Shown one piece after another: positions 1 to 10,176 of a stretch of DNA of 42,863 bases. The DNA comes from an uncultured Bacteroidales bacterium (GTDB taxonomy: Bacteria > Bacteroidota > Bacteroidia > Bacteroidales > WCHB1-69), in contig ONQE01000014.1 of the NCBI GenBank assembly GCA_900319925.1, positions 1 through 42,863 of the forward strand, given 5' to 3'. Made by a program: the position numbers and the translations under genes. A model generated the notes under the pieces. The model searched no databases. It was not told where the DNA came from and saw nothing but the letters and a program-made list of their open reading frames with translations. How positions within the stretch are numbered: the stretch's first letter is position 1; each line of letters opens with the position of its first letter.

Positions 1-1
1 C

Positions 2-445
2 ATCGAGCAGGGCTCGTACGTCGGCTATGTGGACAGCATCCAGATTTTCAACACCACGCTGCGCACCACCGACGCCCGCAAGATCATCGTGCCCAACACC
101 GAGCTGGCCACCAAGTCGTTGGTCAACCACTTCAATCTCCCGCAGCGGCGCGTGGCCATCGATGTGGGACTCGCCTACGGGATGTCGGTGGAGAAGGCCA
201 AAGAGGTGCTGCTGCGCGTCGCCGCCGATAACCCCTTGGTGCTGCATGAACCCAAAGCCCCGTTCGCCACGCTGGAGAACTTCGGCGAAAGCTCCCTGAA
301 CATGCGCCTTTACGCTTGGACGCTCCCCGAGAACTACTGGACCACGCTCTACTCCCTTAACGAGGGCATCTACAATGCCTTCCGCGAGAACGGCCTCGAA
401 ATCCCCTTCAACCAAATGGACGTCCACATCAGAAACGACCAATAA
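2..445 (+). CDS. MscS-family mechanosensitive channel, C-terminal part (5' end outside window)
   Basis: The reading frame is open from base 2 and stops at TAA 443-445, so only the last 147 residues or so are present. The visible part starts inside the MscS beta domain: a GYV.SIQIFNTTLRTTD segment, then IIVPNTEL and an N-F-x-L-P-x-RR stretch, which is the typical order in this family. It continues through the alpha/beta C-terminal domain and ends with EIPFNQMDVHI, close to the usual EIPFPQ ending. MscS proteins are inner-membrane channels that open under membrane tension and release solutes during osmotic downshock. The membrane helices lie upstream of the window, so subfamily and true length cannot be judged. 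The next gene has its own promoter 25 bases downstream, so this gene likely ends its transcription unit. Confidence 0.85.
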   Translation: MEQGSYVGYVDSIQIFNTTLRTTDARKIIVPNTELATKSLVNHFNLPQRRVAIDVGLAYGMSVEKAKEVLLRVAADNPLVLHEPKAPFATLENFGESSLNMRLYAWTLPENYWTTLYSLNEGIYNAFRENGLEIPFNQMDVHIRNDQ

Positions 446-460
446 CCCAACCGCGTAACC

Positions 461-480
461 TTAAAAATTGTATCTTTGCC
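461..480 (+). promoter_or_regulatory. Bacteroidota-type promoter of the C1 peptidase gene
   Basis: TATCTTTG at 471-478 followed by CC matches the TAnnTTTG minus-7 box used by the primary sigma factor of Bacteroidota. The same box recurs before most genes here. Transcription would start near 485, giving a leader of about 35 bases before the ATG at 521. I see no clear minus-33 element. Confidence 0.6.
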
Positions 481-520
481 GCCTGTTTTTTCGATAAGTA
501 TAATATAAATATAGTGTGAA

Positions 521-1930
521 ATGAAAAAATTATCCCTTTTCATCGTATGCGCAGCCGCTTTCGTGATGGCGGCACAGGCGCAGAACATCACCAAGGACGG
601 CGGGCTGTCGATGCAGCAGATCAAAATGCTGCGCGGTTCCTACCAGTCGAACCCTACCAACAAAGCCCTTCGCAACGCCATCAACAGCAACGACATCAGC
701 AAGTTGGCGGTGAACTACGACAACAATACCGCCTTCGACGAGCACCTCTCCAACACGGTGCCCTCCAAGGCGATTACCAACCAGGAGTCGTCGGGCCGCT
801 GCTGGATGTTCACCGGCATGAACGTGCTGCGCAACAAGGCCATCCGCAAATACGACCTTCCCGCGGACTTCCAGTTCTCGCAGTGTTACACCTTCTTCTG
901 GGACCAGCTCGAAAAGGCCAACCTCTTCCTGCAGTCCATCCTCGACACCCGCGCCAAGTCCATGGAGGACGAGACCGTGCAGTGGCTCTTCAAAAACCCC
1001 ATCGGCGACGGCGGCCAGTTCACCGGCGTGGCCAACCTGATGACCAAATACGGTGTCGTGCCTAAAGAGGCGATGCCCGAGACCTACAACAGCAACCACA
1101 CCTCCCGCATGTCCGAGCTCATCAAGCTCAGATTGCGCGAAGACGGCCTGCGCCTGCGCCAGATGGCCAACAACAAAGGCACCACCGAGGCCAAGCTGCA
1201 AGCCTCCAAGATGGAGATGCTGGAGACCATCTACCGTATGCTGGCCTACACCCTCGGCGAGCCGCCCACAGAGTTCACCTGGACGCAGCGCAACAGCAAG
1301 GGCGAGATTGTAAGCACCGAGAAATACACCCCGATGTCCTTCTTCAACAAGTTCGTCAACGAGGACTTTTCCACCTATTATATGGTGATGAACGACCCCA
1401 CCCGCGAGTACTACAAGGTCTATGAGATCGAGTACGACCGCCACGTCTATGACGGCCAGAACTGGAAATATCTCAACCTGCCGATGCCCGAGATCGCCAA
1501 TATGGCCATCGCCTCCATCAAGGACAGCACCATGATGTACTTCTCCTGCGACGTGGCCAAGTTCCTCGACCGCGACAAGGGCTATATGGACATCAACAAC
1601 TACGACTACGGCGCCCTCTTCGGCACCACCTTCGGCATGGACAAGAAGGAGCGCATCAGCACCTACGCCAGCGGCTCCTCGCACGCCATGACCCTCTGCG
1701 GCGTGGACCTCGACGCTAACGGCAAACCCACGAAATGGATGGTGGAGAACAGCTGGGGCAGCAACCGCGGCCACAACGGCTTCCTCATCATGACCGACCA
1801 GTGGTTCAACGAATACATGTTCCGCCTCGTGGTCGAGAGCAAGTACATCCCCTCCGCCACCCTTAAACTTTTCGACCAGAAACCCATCCTATTACCCGCT
1901 TGGGACCCCCTGTTCGCCCCCGAAGAATAA
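521..1930 (+). CDS. Secreted C1-family cysteine aminopeptidase (bleomycin hydrolase / PepC type)
   Basis: This 469-residue protein begins with a signal peptide (MKKLSLFIVCAAAFVMAAQA, then QN). The papain-type catalytic set of the C1B bleomycin-hydrolase/PepC family is complete: Gln88 and Cys94 in NQESSGRCWMF, His388 in SSHAMTLCG and Asn410 in MVENSWG. Length and motif spacing fit the family. These enzymes release N-terminal residues from peptides. Most are cytosolic; the signal peptide here indicates periplasmic or surface location, as seen in Bacteroidales that grow on peptides. The start at 521 is supported by the signal peptide and by the promoter box at 471-478. The gene is followed by a structured repeat and then a DUF2147 gene without its own promoter box, so the two may be co-transcribed. 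The long open frame on the opposite strand is a codon-bias artefact. Confidence 0.92.
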   Translation: MKKLSLFIVCAAAFVMAAQAQNITKDGGLSMQQIKMLRGSYQSNPTNKALRNAINSNDISKLAVNYDNNTAFDEHLSNTVPSKAITNQESSGRCWMFTGMNVLRNKAIRKYDLPADFQFSQCYTFFWDQLEKANLFLQSILDTRAKSMEDETVQWLFKNPIGDGGQFTGVANLMTKYGVVPKEAMPETYNSNHTSRMSELIKLRLREDGLRLRQMANNKGTTEAKLQASKMEMLETIYRMLAYTLGEPPTEFTWTQRNSKGEIVSTEKYTPMSFFNKFVNEDFSTYYMVMNDPTREYYKVYEIEYDRHVYDGQNWKYLNLPMPEIANMAIASIKDSTMMYFSCDVAKFLDRDKGYMDINNYDYGALFGTTFGMDKKERISTYASGSSHAMTLCGVDLDANGKPTKWMVENSWGSNRGHNGFLIMTDQWFNEYMFRLVVESKYIPSATLKLFDQKPILLPAWDPLFAPEE

Positions 1931-1958
1931 TTATTTAAAAAACATAATTCCTTAAACA

Positions 1959-2113
1959 GTCCCGAAGGGACAAAACGCGCGAAGCGCAAGTAACCCCACA
2001 CAAGGCGAAGCCGCAGTGTGGGGCCTAGTAAAACGGGGCTCACACAAGGCGAAGCCGCAGTGTGGGGCCCAGAGAAACGAAGCCCGACAAGGCGGAGCCG
2101 CAGTGTGGGGCTC
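1959..2113 (+). repeat. Structured intergenic repeat: GAA-triloop hairpins, last unit present three times
   Basis: Three hairpins follow each other. Stem 1 is GTCCC-GAA-GGGAC (1959-1971). Stem 2 is GCGC-GAA-GCGC (1977-1987). Stem 3 has outer arms CCCCACAC (1994-2001) and GTGTGGGG (2016-2023) enclosing GGC-GAA-GCC (2004-2012). The stem-3 unit, ACAAGGCGAAGCCGCAGTGT plus flanks, is then repeated twice more with a period of about 44 bases (near 2046-2068 and 2089-2111). A diverged copy with compensatory stem changes lies on the minus strand at 42470-42535. Here the repeat sits between the C1 peptidase stop and the DUF2147 start, in the sense orientation for both. It is not coding: the frame that crosses it reads only repeat-derived residues. 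Confidence 0.8.
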
Positions 2114-2127
2114 AGCAGAACGAACGA

Positions 2128-2559
2128 ATGACAATGAAGAGACTGATAGCTGTAATCATCCTGACCGCTTTCGCAGCGGCAAGTTATGCGCAGAAGGCCG
2201 ACGACATCTTGGGCATCTACTTCTGCGTGGACCCCTTCTCCAAGAAGCAGTCGCAGGCCGAGATCTACAAGGCCAAAGACGGCACCTACGAAGCCAAGGT
2301 GGTCTGGACCAACGACATCAAAGGCCAAGACCAGGTCGGTTTGGTCTTCATGAAAGGGTTGACCTACAATGCCGAGGCGAACGAATACCAGGGCGGCAAG
2401 ATCCGGTACCCCGGGAAGAAGGGCACCTACCGCTCCTACGTGCGCATCGTGGACGGCGGCCAGACGCTGAAGATGCGCGGCTACCTTGGCGTCTCCCTCT
2501 TCGGCATGACCGTCGACTGGAAACGCGAGGACAAGGTGCGGCCTGCCCCGACGAAATGA
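2128..2559 (+). CDS. DUF2147 family secreted protein
   Basis: The product of about 143 residues has a signal peptide (MKRLIAVIILTAFAAASYAQ) followed by KADDILGIYFCVDPFSKKQS, GTYEAKVVW and a beta-rich body ending near GYLGVSLFGMTVDW. This matches the DUF2147 family of small lipocalin-like exported proteins, which are common in Bacteroidota and have no established biochemical role. The start is ATG 2128 (MTMKRL) or ATG 2134 (MKRL); the signal peptide fits both. A longer in-frame start at 2062 would translate the intergenic repeat and is rejected. No promoter box is visible directly upstream, so transcription probably reads through from the C1 peptidase gene and the repeat hairpins would form in the message leader. 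A strong terminator follows directly. Confidence 0.85.
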   Translation: MTMKRLIAVIILTAFAAASYAQKADDILGIYFCVDPFSKKQSQAEIYKAKDGTYEAKVVWTNDIKGQDQVGLVFMKGLTYNAEANEYQGGKIRYPGKKGTYRSYVRIVDGGQTLKMRGYLGVSLFGMTVDWKREDKVRPAPTK

Positions 2560-2570
2560 CGAAAAAAAGA

Positions 2571-2598
2571 AAACGCGGCATCGCCGCGTTTTTTTTTC
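2571..2598 (+). terminator. Rho-independent terminator after the DUF2147 gene
   Basis: AAACGCGGC and GCCGCGTTT form a perfect stem around a short ATC loop, followed by a run of T. It closes the C1 peptidase-DUF2147 unit 12 bases after the stop codon. Confidence 0.88.
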
Positions 2599-2649
2599 AA
2601 CTAACTGCAACCTTTTGCCTTTTTTTCGTCCTATTTATATATGCGAAAG

Positions 2650-2668
2650 ATTTTGTATTTTCGCGGTG
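2650..2668 (+). promoter_or_regulatory. Promoter of the alpha-2-macroglobulin gene
   Basis: TATTTTCG at 2656-2663 within TTTTGTATTTTCGCGG matches the TAnnTTTG-type box with one change (C for T). Transcription would start near 2670, so start codons upstream of that point, such as 2615, are excluded for this gene. Confidence 0.6.
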
Positions 2669-2683
2669 GGATATCTTATCGCT

Positions 2684-5600
2684 ATGGGACGAAAACATGT
2701 CATGTTCAAGATTCTTTTGGCGCTGCTGTTTGTGGCACCATTCGGTCTCTTTGCTCAAGAATATGGTATCCAGCAGTTTAAGAAAGACTGGGAACGGCTC
2801 AACCAGCTGCACTCCCCGAATGACTATGCCGCCGTCCGTCTGCTCGATTCCTTGGAGAAAACGGTTTCCCAACCCTACAAAGGGATCTGTAACTTTCTTA
2901 TATCTCAGCAGTTATGCTCGTTAGGTAAAAACAAGCGTGACCGCCAGACCCCTACCCAAAAGACCTGGGATCTGCAAAAGGTGGATGAATGGAGTACCGA
3001 TGCCCTCTATATCGGTGCCTACTATCGAGGGGATTCCGCTTTCCGGCAATTGAGCGAGTATGGCTGGGTGCCCGCATCGGACTTTGCCTTCTTGTCCATC
3101 CCCGGCAATGTCGCGCACTTGTCGGAGATGAGCCTTTACGACCTTGTGCTGATGAGCTATCTGCAGACCGTGGAACCGCCTTTGTATCAATTTGCTGGGA
3201 TGTCTGTTGACTCTGTCTGGATGAATTTGGCCATGGAGAGGCATGCCGCACTCCATCATCGCGACATCCTGATTGAGTACGAACTTTGCAAACTGATGAG
3301 TAGCTATTCGGATGTTTATAGAGGACCGGAAAAGAGTAAAGCCTGGGCGGAACTGCTTGTTTTGGAAGAGAAATACGGTCCCGCCTCCGCCATCCAATAT
3401 CAGAAAGGGATATGCCTCTATAAGTTTGTTCAGGAACGGTACAGCGCCGAAGACAGTGTCCGAAACCGTTGGATTCTTGACTGCAAGCGCTGTTTTGAAC
3501 AGGTGCTCGCGGCGGCCACCGACAGTTTCTACCTCGTCAATGCCGAAAGTATGTTGCAGTGGATCAAGCGGAAAGAGCTGAGGATAGCCGATATTCCGGC
3601 CAAGCTGCCCCCGACGCCCAAAATCCTGCTGCCCATCGCCTATCGCAACATGGACACACTCTATGTCAGTGTTTATTCAAAAGGGCCATACGATATCTCG
3701 TTCTATTTGAAGGGTTTGGATAAGATTGTCCAGAACAGGGAATTGGTTCGCCGTCAGCAGTTCAGACTACCCAACCCAGTGCAGCACGGTTACTTCAGCA
3801 CGGATGTTTGGTTAGACAGTCTCCCCCTCGGTAACTATGTCCTGATTTTCCATTACAAACCTGAGATAGACACCTTTACCATTTTGAATTCCTGTGAGAT
3901 AACCGTCACTCGGATTTACATGCAAGAGGTTTGTGGCGAGAAAAGATCGACCTACACGTTCATGGACAACCGCACGGGCGTGCCGCTCCCGGGACTAAAA
4001 GTCACGGTGGATAATCTGCTGTTTGATAAACATCGCCGAACCGACCGCAACGGAAGAATAACCCTGAAAAACAATGAAGACGACATGTTCCTGTCGATAG
4101 AGGAATCTCCTGAAAGCGAAGTGAAATGGCTCGTCTATGCTCATAACGTTTATCCAAGGGAGTCGCGTGATGAGAGAATGTACGATGAAAAAGATCCTCC
4201 AAGAAACTATTTCCACTACCGGGCTGGCGAAGTGCCAAACTCGAAAGTGATTTTGGATAGAAAAATGTACCGTCCGGGACAGACCCTCTATTTCAAGGCG
4301 TTTCTGGTGGAAGGGAAGCGGGTGCTCGCCAACCGTCGGGTGGTAGTGGAGCTTCGGAAAGGCCGGACGGTGATAGACAAGATTGAAGCGAAATCCAACC
4401 GCTACGGGACGGTGTCTGGTTCGATAAAACTGCCGGAAAACCAGTACGGCAGTTTCGATCTGTTCGTTTGTGAGAAATATTCTGTGAGAGGATTTTCAAC
4501 GAATACTTTTGAGATCGCCGCCTACAAACTTCCGACTTTCAAGGTGGAGTTCGAAGATATTTTGGAACCGCTTGCGATAGGTGACACCGTGCCTTTGTGC
4601 GGACGAGCACTCTCCTTCACTGGCGAGCCCATCCGTGATGCTCAGGTGGTGCTTTCCTACAAAAACACGCACGACCGCAGCGAAGGTGTTAGTGTTCGCT
4701 ATCTCCAAACCGATGCCACGGGCCGTTTTCGTTTGGATATTCCCACGAAGCCGAAGCCGACAGGCTATGTGGAACTGGGGGTGACGGCGGACGTAACCGA
4801 CCTCTCCGGGGAGATGACATCGGCTGTAAAACGCATTTGGCTACGGGACAAACCATTCACCATTTATGCTCATTCTGCCGACATTGATTTGGCTACATCG
4901 GATTCGTTGTACGTTCATAAGGAAATGAATTGCTCGTCGTGCGATGATTATCAAGGATTTATGGTGCAGACGGAGATCTGGCGGGTGGATGTGTCGCAGG
5001 AGTATAAGCCCCTAATCTATCCGGATTACCAGAAGCCGTCGAATCCGATTTATACGGAGGAAGAGTACCACCGATTTTTTCCGGATTACGTTTTTGAGAA
5101 GAAGAAGCCGGGAGAGTGGCCGGTTTTGGAAAAAGTGTATTCAGGTGAGGAGGTGTATTCGGGCAAACAAAGCTCAAGAGTTTGTGCAAAAGGTTGGAAA
5201 CCAGGGTTGTACCGCATACAATTTGTGGCTAAAGACGGGCAAGGTCGCACCGACACCACACAATCGATCTTCCGCGCTTACGATACGCAAGGGAACCAGA
5301 GCCTTCCCGAAACGCCGCTATATTTAGTGCTGGACAGCCGTTCCAAGCGGTCGGTGAGCATCACGGTGGGTTCCTCCATGCGGAATGCGGCAGTCTATTG
5401 CGATGTCTATCAGCACAGTCGCCTGAAGACTACGCGTATCATCCACCTTGACAACGAGCAGAAAACTATCACCCAGCCTATCCGCAAAGAGCCGAGTGTC
5501 AAGGTGCTATGCTACACAGTGCAGCGCAACCACCTCGAATCAGCCTCCATGCAGTTGCGCATCACCGACAATATTCGCACCCATTTCGAACCCGGCAAAC

Positions 5601-8578
5601 TGGCGATGAATCTTACGCGATGGAACTCGCCGTTGCGACCCGGCATGGAAACGCATTGGGAGATGGAGGTGCGCAATCTCGCCACGGGGAAATCCGAACC
5701 CACGGAGGTGCTTTTCTGGATGATCGACAGCAGTCTTATCGTACTGGACCAGAACAGATACAGTTGGCGATGGAAAAAACACTATTTTGACGACTGGTTG
5801 GTGCCCTACGAAGGTTATTTCCGAACCCTTAAACCGAATAACGTATGGTTTAACTATTTTTCGGATTATGCTCACGCGTACGATTTCTCCTCCTTCGAAG
5901 GTTCCTTTAAGCTTCCGCTTCACAAGCAATTCCCGATGTTTTCTATGGGGCACCTTGTCGTTCCTCTTGTGGAATATTCTCCCGGCTATACGTTCCTGTT
6001 CAGTCCTGACCACACCAGTTCTGCGAGACTTTCAGGAGAAAATGTGCGGACTACACCGGGGCGTTCGGTCACGTTGACTTATCAGTCCCGAACAGGCGAA
6101 ATGGATGTCCTGACACCTGATGCTTCTGAAATGGTCGATCTCCCGGAGCGGGGCAGCCTTTTGGAAGAAAAGGGCAACCCGATGTTCCGGATTCGCAACC
6201 GTTTTGAAGAGACGGCCGTATTCTATCCGCAACTCTACACGGACAAAGAGGGTAAGGTTGCGTTTGACTTCACGGTGCCTGACCAGCTGACCACCTGGAA
6301 GTTCTATGCTATTGCGTTTACACGCAGGCAGCACGCAGGCCGGTTGGAAGGTGCGGTGGTGTCGAAACTGCCGTTCATGCTCCAGACCAATGCGCCGCGG
6401 TTCCTGCGTGAGGGCGATACCATCACCCTCCAGGCAAAGATTACCAATCGCAGCGAAACGGATTTAGATGGGGCAGTGACAGTGGAATTTTTCAACGGGG
6501 AGGATGGTGAACCTGTGGAAATGGTTGTCCTTTCGGGGGATAGGGACGCAAAATTTCACGGCTTTACAATAGGAATCGAAAACATCTCCGTCTCAGCCGG
6601 TGCCACCCAAATGGTCCAATTCCCCATCGTGGTGCCCAAAAATGTCACGGCCATCGGTTACAGGATGACGGCCCGCTTCGGCAACTACGGCGACGGCGAG
6701 GAGAATATCCTGCCCGTGCTGCCCAACCGTATGTTGGTCACCGAAGCGCAACATTTCTTTGTACCGGCACATACGGATACCGCCTTCACCTTCCACCGTT
6801 ACCTCAATACACAGAGTCCAACCCTGCGGCTGTTAAACTACACGATGGAAATGACTGCCAACCCCGCGTGGCTCGCCATCCAGTCGATGCCTTCGTTGAT
6901 GCGCTATCCTTACGAATGTAACGAGCAGCTGTTCAGTAAGTTGTTTGCTGCCGCCGTGATGCGCCACACCCTGCAACAGAATCCTGCGTTGGCAGATGTT
7001 TTCGAAAGTTGGCGCAACGATACCCTTAATAGCTCCTTGGAGTCTCTGATGCAGAGGAACGGGCTGCTGCACAACATCCTCTTGGAGGAGACCCCTTGGT
7101 TAAACGACACGCAAAACGAGTCGCTGCAACGCAAGGAGAATGCCGAGCTATTCAGTGCCGACAACCTCGACCGTCAACTCACGCAGAATCTCAATAAGCT
7201 GATGCGTAATCAGTTGCAAGACGGTGGTTGGGGCTGGTACGGACATTACAACTATTCGCGCTTTATCACCGACTATCTCATCGCGGGTTTCTACAAGCTC
7301 CAGCGATTGGGCGTGGAACTCTCGGCGGATGCGGAGAGGATGCTCGCCAAGGCCGTCCGGCAATCCGACAAAGCGCAGGAGAAACGTTATGAAGATTATG
7401 TTGAGGAGCTGAAGAAAAATCCCGATACGAAGTTCAACTTCAATGAGGAGGATGTACATTATCTCTATGCCCGCTCTTTTGCGGGGTTTGATTCAGTTTG
7501 GCTGAAAAAGCCCTACGTGCAGAACCTGATCAACTTGTCCGCCCATCAAATCTACTCCGCACCCTATATGAGGCAGGCGGAGTTTGCGTTGGCCATGCAC
7601 CATTTGGGTGAAACGGAAGTGGCCAACCACATTGTGGAGAATTTGCGCTATTACGCCTTCCAAGACAAGGAGTTAGGCATGTACTGGGGTGAGAGTCCTG
7701 ACAATCGCCGAAAGGACTGGCGGATAGGGGCCTACTATTCATGGTACGAGGCTCCAGTGGAGCGTCAGGCGATGATCATCGAGGCATTTGCGGAGATTTC
7801 GCCTCGGGAGGAGGAACTAACTGCGATGAAACAATGGCTGTTAACACAGAAAGAGGGCAATAGCTGGAAGAGCACCAAGGCTTCGTCAGCAGCGGTTTAC
7901 GCCCTGCTGCTGAACGCCCCGAAGGAGTTGCTCGAACCTGCTGCAACTACCATTACAGTGGGTGGCGAGACCTTCACACCTGTGCAAGACGAACGTGCGG
8001 AGGCGGGCACAGGCTACTTGATGCACGTTTGGGATTCGGAAGAGACAACACCGCAATTGGCTGATGTAGCCGTACATACCGATAGCGTGCATCCGGCATT
8101 CGGGGCGTGCTACTGGCAATATTTGGAGGCACCCGAGCAGGTGACCTCCTTCGGTGACGGACTGACCATCAGTCGCACGCTATTGCATCGTCCGGGGGAG
8201 GGCAATGGCTCGTACGCTGAACCTGTAACGGCGGAGAATCCCATGCGGTTGGGTGAGCGTATTACAGTGCGGTTAGTTATCCGCAGTGACCGCGAATTGG
8301 AGTACGTGCATGTGAAAGACCCGCGAACGGCGGCTTTTGAGCCGGTGGATGTCCATGAGCGGCGCGGCGGCAACAACGGCGCGTGGTGGGTGGAGAGCCC
8401 CCGCGATGCGGCTGAGCATTTCTTTCTGGACCGCCTCCCGCAGGGCACGGTCATCATTGAGTACGACCTGTTCGTCACGCAGACCGGCGCATTCTCCCAC
8501 GCTCCCGCAACCGTAGAATGCATGTACGCGCCGGGGCATAGAGGACAAAGCGGAGGAGAAAGGGTAACGGTGCAGTAA
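2684..8578 (+). CDS. Large alpha-2-macroglobulin-like protein with intact thioester motif
   Basis: The product is 1964 residues from ATG 2684; ATG 2702 (MFKILLALLFVAPFGLFAQ) is an equally good start. Both give a signal peptide and lie after the promoter box. Domains in order: a helical N-terminal region of roughly 300 residues; an MG2 macroglobulin domain around residue 525 (DRKMYRPGQTLYFKAF); the central A2M segment around 1173-1209 (LYTDKEGKVAFDFTVPDQLTTWKF); the thioester motif CNEQ at Cys1412 in YPYECNEQLFSKLF; the alpha/alpha toroid; and a C-terminal MG/receptor-type domain ending in ECMYAPGHRG. Bacterial alpha-2-macroglobulins are periplasmic or surface protease traps that capture attacking proteases through the thioester. 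This one is about 300 residues longer than the E. coli protein, mainly at the N terminus. No penicillin-binding protein 1C gene, the usual partner in proteobacteria, is adjacent. Confidence 0.92.
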   Translation: MGRKHVMFKILLALLFVAPFGLFAQEYGIQQFKKDWERLNQLHSPNDYAAVRLLDSLEKTVSQPYKGICNFLISQQLCSLGKNKRDRQTPTQKTWDLQKVDEWSTDALYIGAYYRGDSAFRQLSEYGWVPASDFAFLSIPGNVAHLSEMSLYDLVLMSYLQTVEPPLYQFAGMSVDSVWMNLAMERHAALHHRDILIEYELCKLMSSYSDVYRGPEKSKAWAELLVLEEKYGPASAIQYQKGICLYKFVQERYSAEDSVRNRWILDCKRCFEQVLAAATDSFYLVNAESMLQWIKRKELRIADIPAKLPPTPKILLPIAYRNMDTLYVSVYSKGPYDISFYLKGLDKIVQNRELVRRQQFRLPNPVQHGYFSTDVWLDSLPLGNYVLIFHYKPEIDTFTILNSCEITVTRIYMQEVCGEKRSTYTFMDNRTGVPLPGLKVTVDNLLFDKHRRTDRNGRITLKNNEDDMFLSIEESPESEVKWLVYAHNVYPRESRDERMYDEKDPPRNYFHYRAGEVPNSKVILDRKMYRPGQTLYFKAFLVEGKRVLANRRVVVELRKGRTVIDKIEAKSNRYGTVSGSIKLPENQYGSFDLFVCEKYSVRGFSTNTFEIAAYKLPTFKVEFEDILEPLAIGDTVPLCGRALSFTGEPIRDAQVVLSYKNTHDRSEGVSVRYLQTDATGRFRLDIPTKPKPTGYVELGVTADVTDLSGEMTSAVKRIWLRDKPFTIYAHSADIDLATSDSLYVHKEMNCSSCDDYQGFMVQTEIWRVDVSQEYKPLIYPDYQKPSNPIYTEEEYHRFFPDYVFEKKKPGEWPVLEKVYSGEEVYSGKQSSRVCAKGWKPGLYRIQFVAKDGQGRTDTTQSIFRAYDTQGNQSLPETPLYLVLDSRSKRSVSITVGSSMRNAAVYCDVYQHSRLKTTRIIHLDNEQKTITQPIRKEPSVKVLCYTVQRNHLESASMQLRITDNIRTHFEPGKLAMNLTRWNSPLRPGMETHWEMEVRNLATGKSEPTEVLFWMIDSSLIVLDQNRYSWRWKKHYFDDWLVPYEGYFRTLKPNNVWFNYFSDYAHAYDFSSFEGSFKLPLHKQFPMFSMGHLVVPLVEYSPGYTFLFSPDHTSSARLSGENVRTTPGRSVTLTYQSRTGEMDVLTPDASEMVDLPERGSLLEEKGNPMFRIRNRFEETAVFYPQLYTDKEGKVAFDFTVPDQLTTWKFYAIAFTRRQHAGRLEGAVVSKLPFMLQTNAPRFLREGDTITLQAKITNRSETDLDGAVTVEFFNGEDGEPVEMVVLSGDRDAKFHGFTIGIENISVSAGATQMVQFPIVVPKNVTAIGYRMTARFGNYGDGEENILPVLPNRMLVTEAQHFFVPAHTDTAFTFHRYLNTQSPTLRLLNYTMEMTANPAWLAIQSMPSLMRYPYECNEQLFSKLFAAAVMRHTLQQNPALADVFESWRNDTLNSSLESLMQRNGLLHNILLEETPWLNDTQNESLQRKENAELFSADNLDRQLTQNLNKLMRNQLQDGGWGWYGHYNYSRFITDYLIAGFYKLQRLGVELSADAERMLAKAVRQSDKAQEKRYEDYVEELKKNPDTKFNFNEEDVHYLYARSFAGFDSVWLKKPYVQNLINLSAHQIYSAPYMRQAEFALAMHHLGETEVANHIVENLRYYAFQDKELGMYWGESPDNRRKDWRIGAYYSWYEAPVERQAMIIEAFAEISPREEELTAMKQWLLTQKEGNSWKSTKASSAAVYALLLNAPKELLEPAATTITVGGETFTPVQDERAEAGTGYLMHVWDSEETTPQLADVAVHTDSVHPAFGACYWQYLEAPEQVTSFGDGLTISRTLLHRPGEGNGSYAEPVTAENPMRLGERITVRLVIRSDRELEYVHVKDPRTAAFEPVDVHERRGGNNGAWWVESPRDAAEHFFLDRLPQGTVIIEYDLFVTQTGAFSHAPATVECMYAPGHRGQSGGERVTVQ

Positions 8579-8610
8579 ATGGTTACGCGATACAATCACG
8601 CCCCCTCCCC

Positions 8611-8644
8611 TAACCCTTAAACCATAAACCTTAACCCTTAAACC
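8611..8644. repeat. Short heptamer-like repeats (AACCCTT/AAACCAT)
   Basis: TAACCCTTAAACCATAAACC followed by TTAACCCTTAAACC lies between the A2M stop and the enolase terminator. The same sequence family occurs at 11610-11696 and, on the opposite strand, at about 23197-23220. It is non-coding and its function is unknown. Confidence 0.6.
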
Positions 8645-8677
8645 AAAAAAGGCCTCCCGTTTCCGAGAAGCCTTTTC
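8645..8677. terminator. Terminator between the convergent A2M and enolase genes
   Basis: AAAAGGC and GCCTTTT form a stem extended by TC/GA pairs around a CCGTTTCCG-type loop, with A-rich and T-rich flanks on the two sides. It can therefore serve both convergent genes. The stem has one or two mismatches. Confidence 0.65.
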
Positions 8678-8699
8678 TTATATTCTGCAACGCAAGAAA

Positions 8700-10001
<1,302 letters not shown>

Positions 10002-10022
10002 TTAATCTTGATATAAATAAAG

Positions 10023-10042
10023 CGGCGCAAAAATACGATTTT
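10023..10042 (-). promoter_or_regulatory. Enolase promoter
   Basis: On the minus strand TCGTATTTTTGCGCC contains the TATTTTTG box. This leaves a leader of about 30 bases before the ATG at 9989. Confidence 0.65.
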
Positions 10043-10137
10043 TTCGGTTGCATTGGATATGCTTTAAGCGAAAGAAGAATAGCGGCCCTGCTCCGAGCTC
10101 GAAGTTTTTTTTCAACACTGTGTCGTGGTATCAAAAA

Positions 10138-10152
10138 AAAGTGTATTTTTGC
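10138..10152 (+). promoter_or_regulatory. Promoter of tRNA-Ser
   Basis: GTGTATTTTTGCCGCC holds the TATTTTTG box about 20 bases upstream of the tRNA 5' end. Confidence 0.6.
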
Positions 10153-10176
10153 CGCCGATTTCAGAAATGAAACCAC

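Noticed and set aside
530..1774. 414-codon open frame on the minus strand opposite the C1 peptidase
   Set aside because: Composition is Val/His/Gly/Leu-rich without domains, and it mirrors the strong codon bias of the real gene; no promoter or family match.
1994..2111. CRISPR array, suggested by three direct repeats
   Set aside because: Only three copies, with spacers of about 15-20 bases that are themselves similar, and no cas genes; it is a hairpin repeat family.
2016..2924. 302-codon frame across the repeat, the DUF2147 gene and the A2M start
   Set aside because: It runs through a strong terminator and overlaps two clear genes in another frame.
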